Assembly: GCA_043757865.1 (NCBI GenBank)
Contig: JAYVOP010000135.1
Coordinates: forward strand, 1-6,707
DNA: 6,707 nt
Reading direction: 5' to 3'
Source of the DNA: JAGNEJ01 sp043757865
Lineage (GTDB): Bacteria; Verrucomicrobiota; Verrucomicrobiia; Verrucomicrobiales; V1-33
Position 1 is the stretch's first letter. Every line of letters begins with the position of its first letter. The position numbers and the translations under genes were made by a program. The notes beneath the pieces are model-generated. The model saw only the letters and a program-made list of their open reading frames with translations. It did not search any database and had not been told where the DNA came from. This document shows positions 5,698 to 6,707 of this stretch, one piece after another.

Positions 5698-5966
5698 TGG
5701 TAAAGCATCCACAGCGTGGCCGTGATCTTCGCCACGTTGAGGAACTTTTGCCATTTACTCGGCGGCTCTACCAGTTTTGAAGCCGTCTTGTAGGCCGCCA
5801 ACGAGGCGGCTACGGTTAGGCCGGCGGAGACCAGATTGTGAAAGATGACGCTGCGCTCAGTAATGCTCTGGAGGCCACTCCGGAGGCTTTGATGGTGTTG
5901 CCGCAGATGCGCGCGATTCAATTCGCTCTCGGCAATGAGTAAGCTTTTACGGGCTTGGAGGCTCAT
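5649..5966 (-). CDS. YqjK-like small membrane protein with repeat-derived C-terminus
   Basis: A 105-residue protein, ATG at 5966. Residues 1-40 are a charged helix (RKSLLIAESELNRAHLRQHH), followed by a moderately hydrophobic segment (about 44-60, LVSAGLTVAASLAAYKTA) and a second one near 78-89. This plan, and the position downstream of a DUF883 gene, resembles YqjK of the enterobacterial yqjDEK cluster. Sequence similarity is weak, so the name is tentative. Residues 91-105 (ERGVALRATAREANR) and the stop codon come from repeat element B, so the native C-terminus, after about Q90, has been replaced. Whether this harms the protein is unknown. It lies 27 bp after the small upstream gene, with no Shine-Dalgarno sequence. 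Confidence 0.65.
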   Translation of the reverse strand: MSLQARKSLLIAESELNRAHLRQHHQSLRSGLQSITERSVIFHNLVSAGLTVAASLAAYKTASKLVEPPSKWQKFLNVAKITATLWMLYQERGVALRATAREANR

Positions 5967-5993
5967 GATAGGTTAAAGGAGGAAGCAGCGCGG

Positions 5994-6173
5994 TCACGCC
6001 GGGGTTAGGGCCAGAAAGGCCCTCATGGCCACAGCAATTCTCCGCACTGGATCCTGCCGGAGGCGCGGGCGCACCTCCGACATTTCCACGATCCACCACT
6101 CCGCCAGATTCTTGCCAATGGTAAAGAGGCGCTTCCCTAACTGTGGAGAGGAAGCCCTCATGTGATCAAGCAT
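5994..6173 (-). CDS. Small protein of unknown function in the DUF883/YqjK-like cluster
   Basis: A 59-residue reading frame from ATG at 6173 to TGA at 5994, basic and probably helical (LGKRLFTIGKNLAEWWIVEM, then VRPRLRQDPVRRIAVAMRAF). No signal peptide or clear membrane segment is seen. It lies between the DUF883 gene (35 bp gap) and the YqjK-like gene (27 bp gap) on the same strand. In the related enterobacterial order this is the place of YqjE, a membrane protein, but this one is shorter and lacks YqjE's hydrophobic helices. A TTG start at 6227 would overlap the DUF883 gene and give 77 residues. It is supported by tight spacing and an intact frame, not by a recognised family. Confidence 0.5.
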   Translation of the reverse strand: MLDHMRASSPQLGKRLFTIGKNLAEWWIVEMSEVRPRLRQDPVRRIAVAMRAFLALTPA

Positions 6174-6208
6174 CGTGGGGAGAGCGGACACGGCTGGGGT
6201 GGTAAGGA

Positions 6209-6508
6209 TTATTTCCGGCTGCAACAATGGCGCAGCACAAAGCCGAAGACCGCCCCGACTCCGAGCGCGATTCCGACGCTTTGGGCAGGATGGGAGCGCA
6301 CTGATTTTTCGGCTACTTTACCGTATTCTACAGCTTTGGATTTGCATTGTTGGACCACGTCGTGGCCGCTATCCAAGGCTGCGGCTAAGCGTTTCCGGGC
6401 TTCGGCCACTTTATCTCCGGCCACATCTGCGGTGGCGGACATGAGGGAGCGGGCTTCATCTGCTAGGCTGCTGAGATGATCGGAGATGTATTGGGTAGGA
6501 TTAGACAT
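6209..6508 (-). CDS. DUF883 family (YqjD/ElaB-like) membrane-anchored protein
   Basis: A 99-residue protein from ATG at 6508 to TAA at 6209, the usual length for the family. Residues 5-70 are an amphipathic, probably coiled-coil helix (ISDHLSSLADEARSLMSATA, then AEARKRLAAALDSG). The C-terminus has the typical membrane anchor: HPAQSVGIALGVGAVFGFVL (73-92) with GxGxxxG spacing, followed by basic residues and two cysteines (RHCCSRK). In E. coli YqjD and ElaB are tail-anchored inner-membrane proteins that bind ribosomes in stationary phase; a similar role here is inference. It is the first gene of a leftward cluster. The leader (6509-6535 read on the minus strand) is CA-rich, with no Shine-Dalgarno sequence. 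Confidence 0.88.
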   Translation of the reverse strand: MSNPTQYISDHLSSLADEARSLMSATADVAGDKVAEARKRLAAALDSGHDVVQQCKSKAVEYGKVAEKSVRSHPAQSVGIALGVGAVFGFVLRHCCSRK

Positions 6509-6595
6509 AAGAGGTGAGTTTGGGTTTGGGGTTACTTTCGCGCATTAGGCGATTTGGAATGTGGGAAATCATCCGCCGAGTGGAATGGCTCTGCT

Positions 6596-6694
6596 ATGGG
6601 GTGTAACCCCACCGTTGGCAGGAGCGGTGTGGGGCTGCGGGCTTTGGCTCTGTGCCTTTGGCTTGTGGGGCGGAGTGCCACTCCGCGCTCCATT
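6596..6694. repeat. Composite repeat: family-2 arm on the left, palindrome arm on the right
   Basis: Bases 6596-6613 (ATGGGGTGTAACCCCACC) match the left arm of the 2989-3042 hairpin at 16 of 18 positions. They also form small local hairpins (GGGGT/ACCCC, and CCCCACCG with CGGTGTGGGG). Bases 6670-6694 are an exact single arm of the element A/B family (GCGGAGTGCCACTCCGCGCT then CCATT), with no partner arm in the window. The plus-strand frame from 6596 stays open through both. The 6509-6707 region holds no supported gene apart from these repeats. Confidence 0.7.
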
Positions 6695-6707
6695 TTAAGC
6701 CATCCCC

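Noticed and set aside
5554..5754. N-terminal extension of the lipoprotein frame to a start near 5754
   Set aside because: It would read through the repeat element and the microsatellite and would bury the signal peptide inside the protein.
5975..5984. Perfect Shine-Dalgarno-like AAAGGAGGAA on the plus strand
   Set aside because: No start codon or coding frame follows on the plus strand; on the minus strand it reads as the complement, so it does not serve the genes there.
1..6707. CRISPR array, tRNA, rRNA, integrase, transposase or toxin-antitoxin system
   Set aside because: No regularly spaced direct repeats, no RNA gene signature and no matching protein motifs were seen.

Overview
The window looks like chromosomal DNA from a G+C-rich bacterium, most likely a member of the Verrucomicrobiota or a close PVC-group relative. 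The clues are a DUF5069 protein, gene starts without Shine-Dalgarno sequences, and dispersed palindromic repeats that share a GGAGCGCGGAGTGGCACTCC core. This placement is inference; there is no rRNA or marker gene here to prove it.

Layout. (1) Bases 1-807, minus strand: the 5' part of a gene for an exported protein of unknown family, running off the left edge. It is preceded by an AT-rich gap that may hold its promoter. (2) Bases 1038-2175 (or 2241), minus strand: a two-gene unit encoding a degenerate aquaporin-fold membrane protein and then a DUF5069 protein. (3) Bases 2314-5095: two divergent transcription units around a 161-bp intergenic region that carries a long imperfect hairpin. Leftward is a glycine-zipper membrane protein of the general-stress type. 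Rightward is a tight three-gene operon: an eRF1-domain-like 'translational machinery' protein, a second general-stress-type membrane protein with the same architecture as the leftward one, and a zinc-dependent alcohol dehydrogenase. The first two overlap by one base (TAATG) and the last two are 3 bp apart. (4) Bases 5095-5233: a perfect 29-bp inverted-repeat element directly after the dehydrogenase stop, then a rho-independent terminator for the converging minus-strand gene. (5) Bases 5245-6508, minus strand: a DUF883 (YqjD/ElaB-like) membrane protein, a small unidentified protein, a YqjK-like protein whose C-terminus is supplied by a second repeat element, and a small cysteine-rich lipoprotein preceded by a (CAAA)5 microsatellite. 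(6) Bases 6509-6707: non-coding, with a composite repeat whose left end resembles an arm of the hairpin in (3) and whose right end is one arm of the palindrome family.

Functional reading. The gene content of regions 3 and 5 (general-stress-type membrane proteins, eRF1-like protein, DUF883, YqjK-like protein) suggests a stress or stationary-phase envelope and ribosome maintenance locus with an associated dehydrogenase. This is inferred from family membership and operon structure. I see no CRISPR array, tRNA, rRNA, transposase, integrase or phage structural gene. The features most worth following up are the two palindromic repeat families, the capture of a gene end by one of them, the divergent pair of similar membrane proteins around the hairpin, and the aquaporin-like protein with altered pore motifs.
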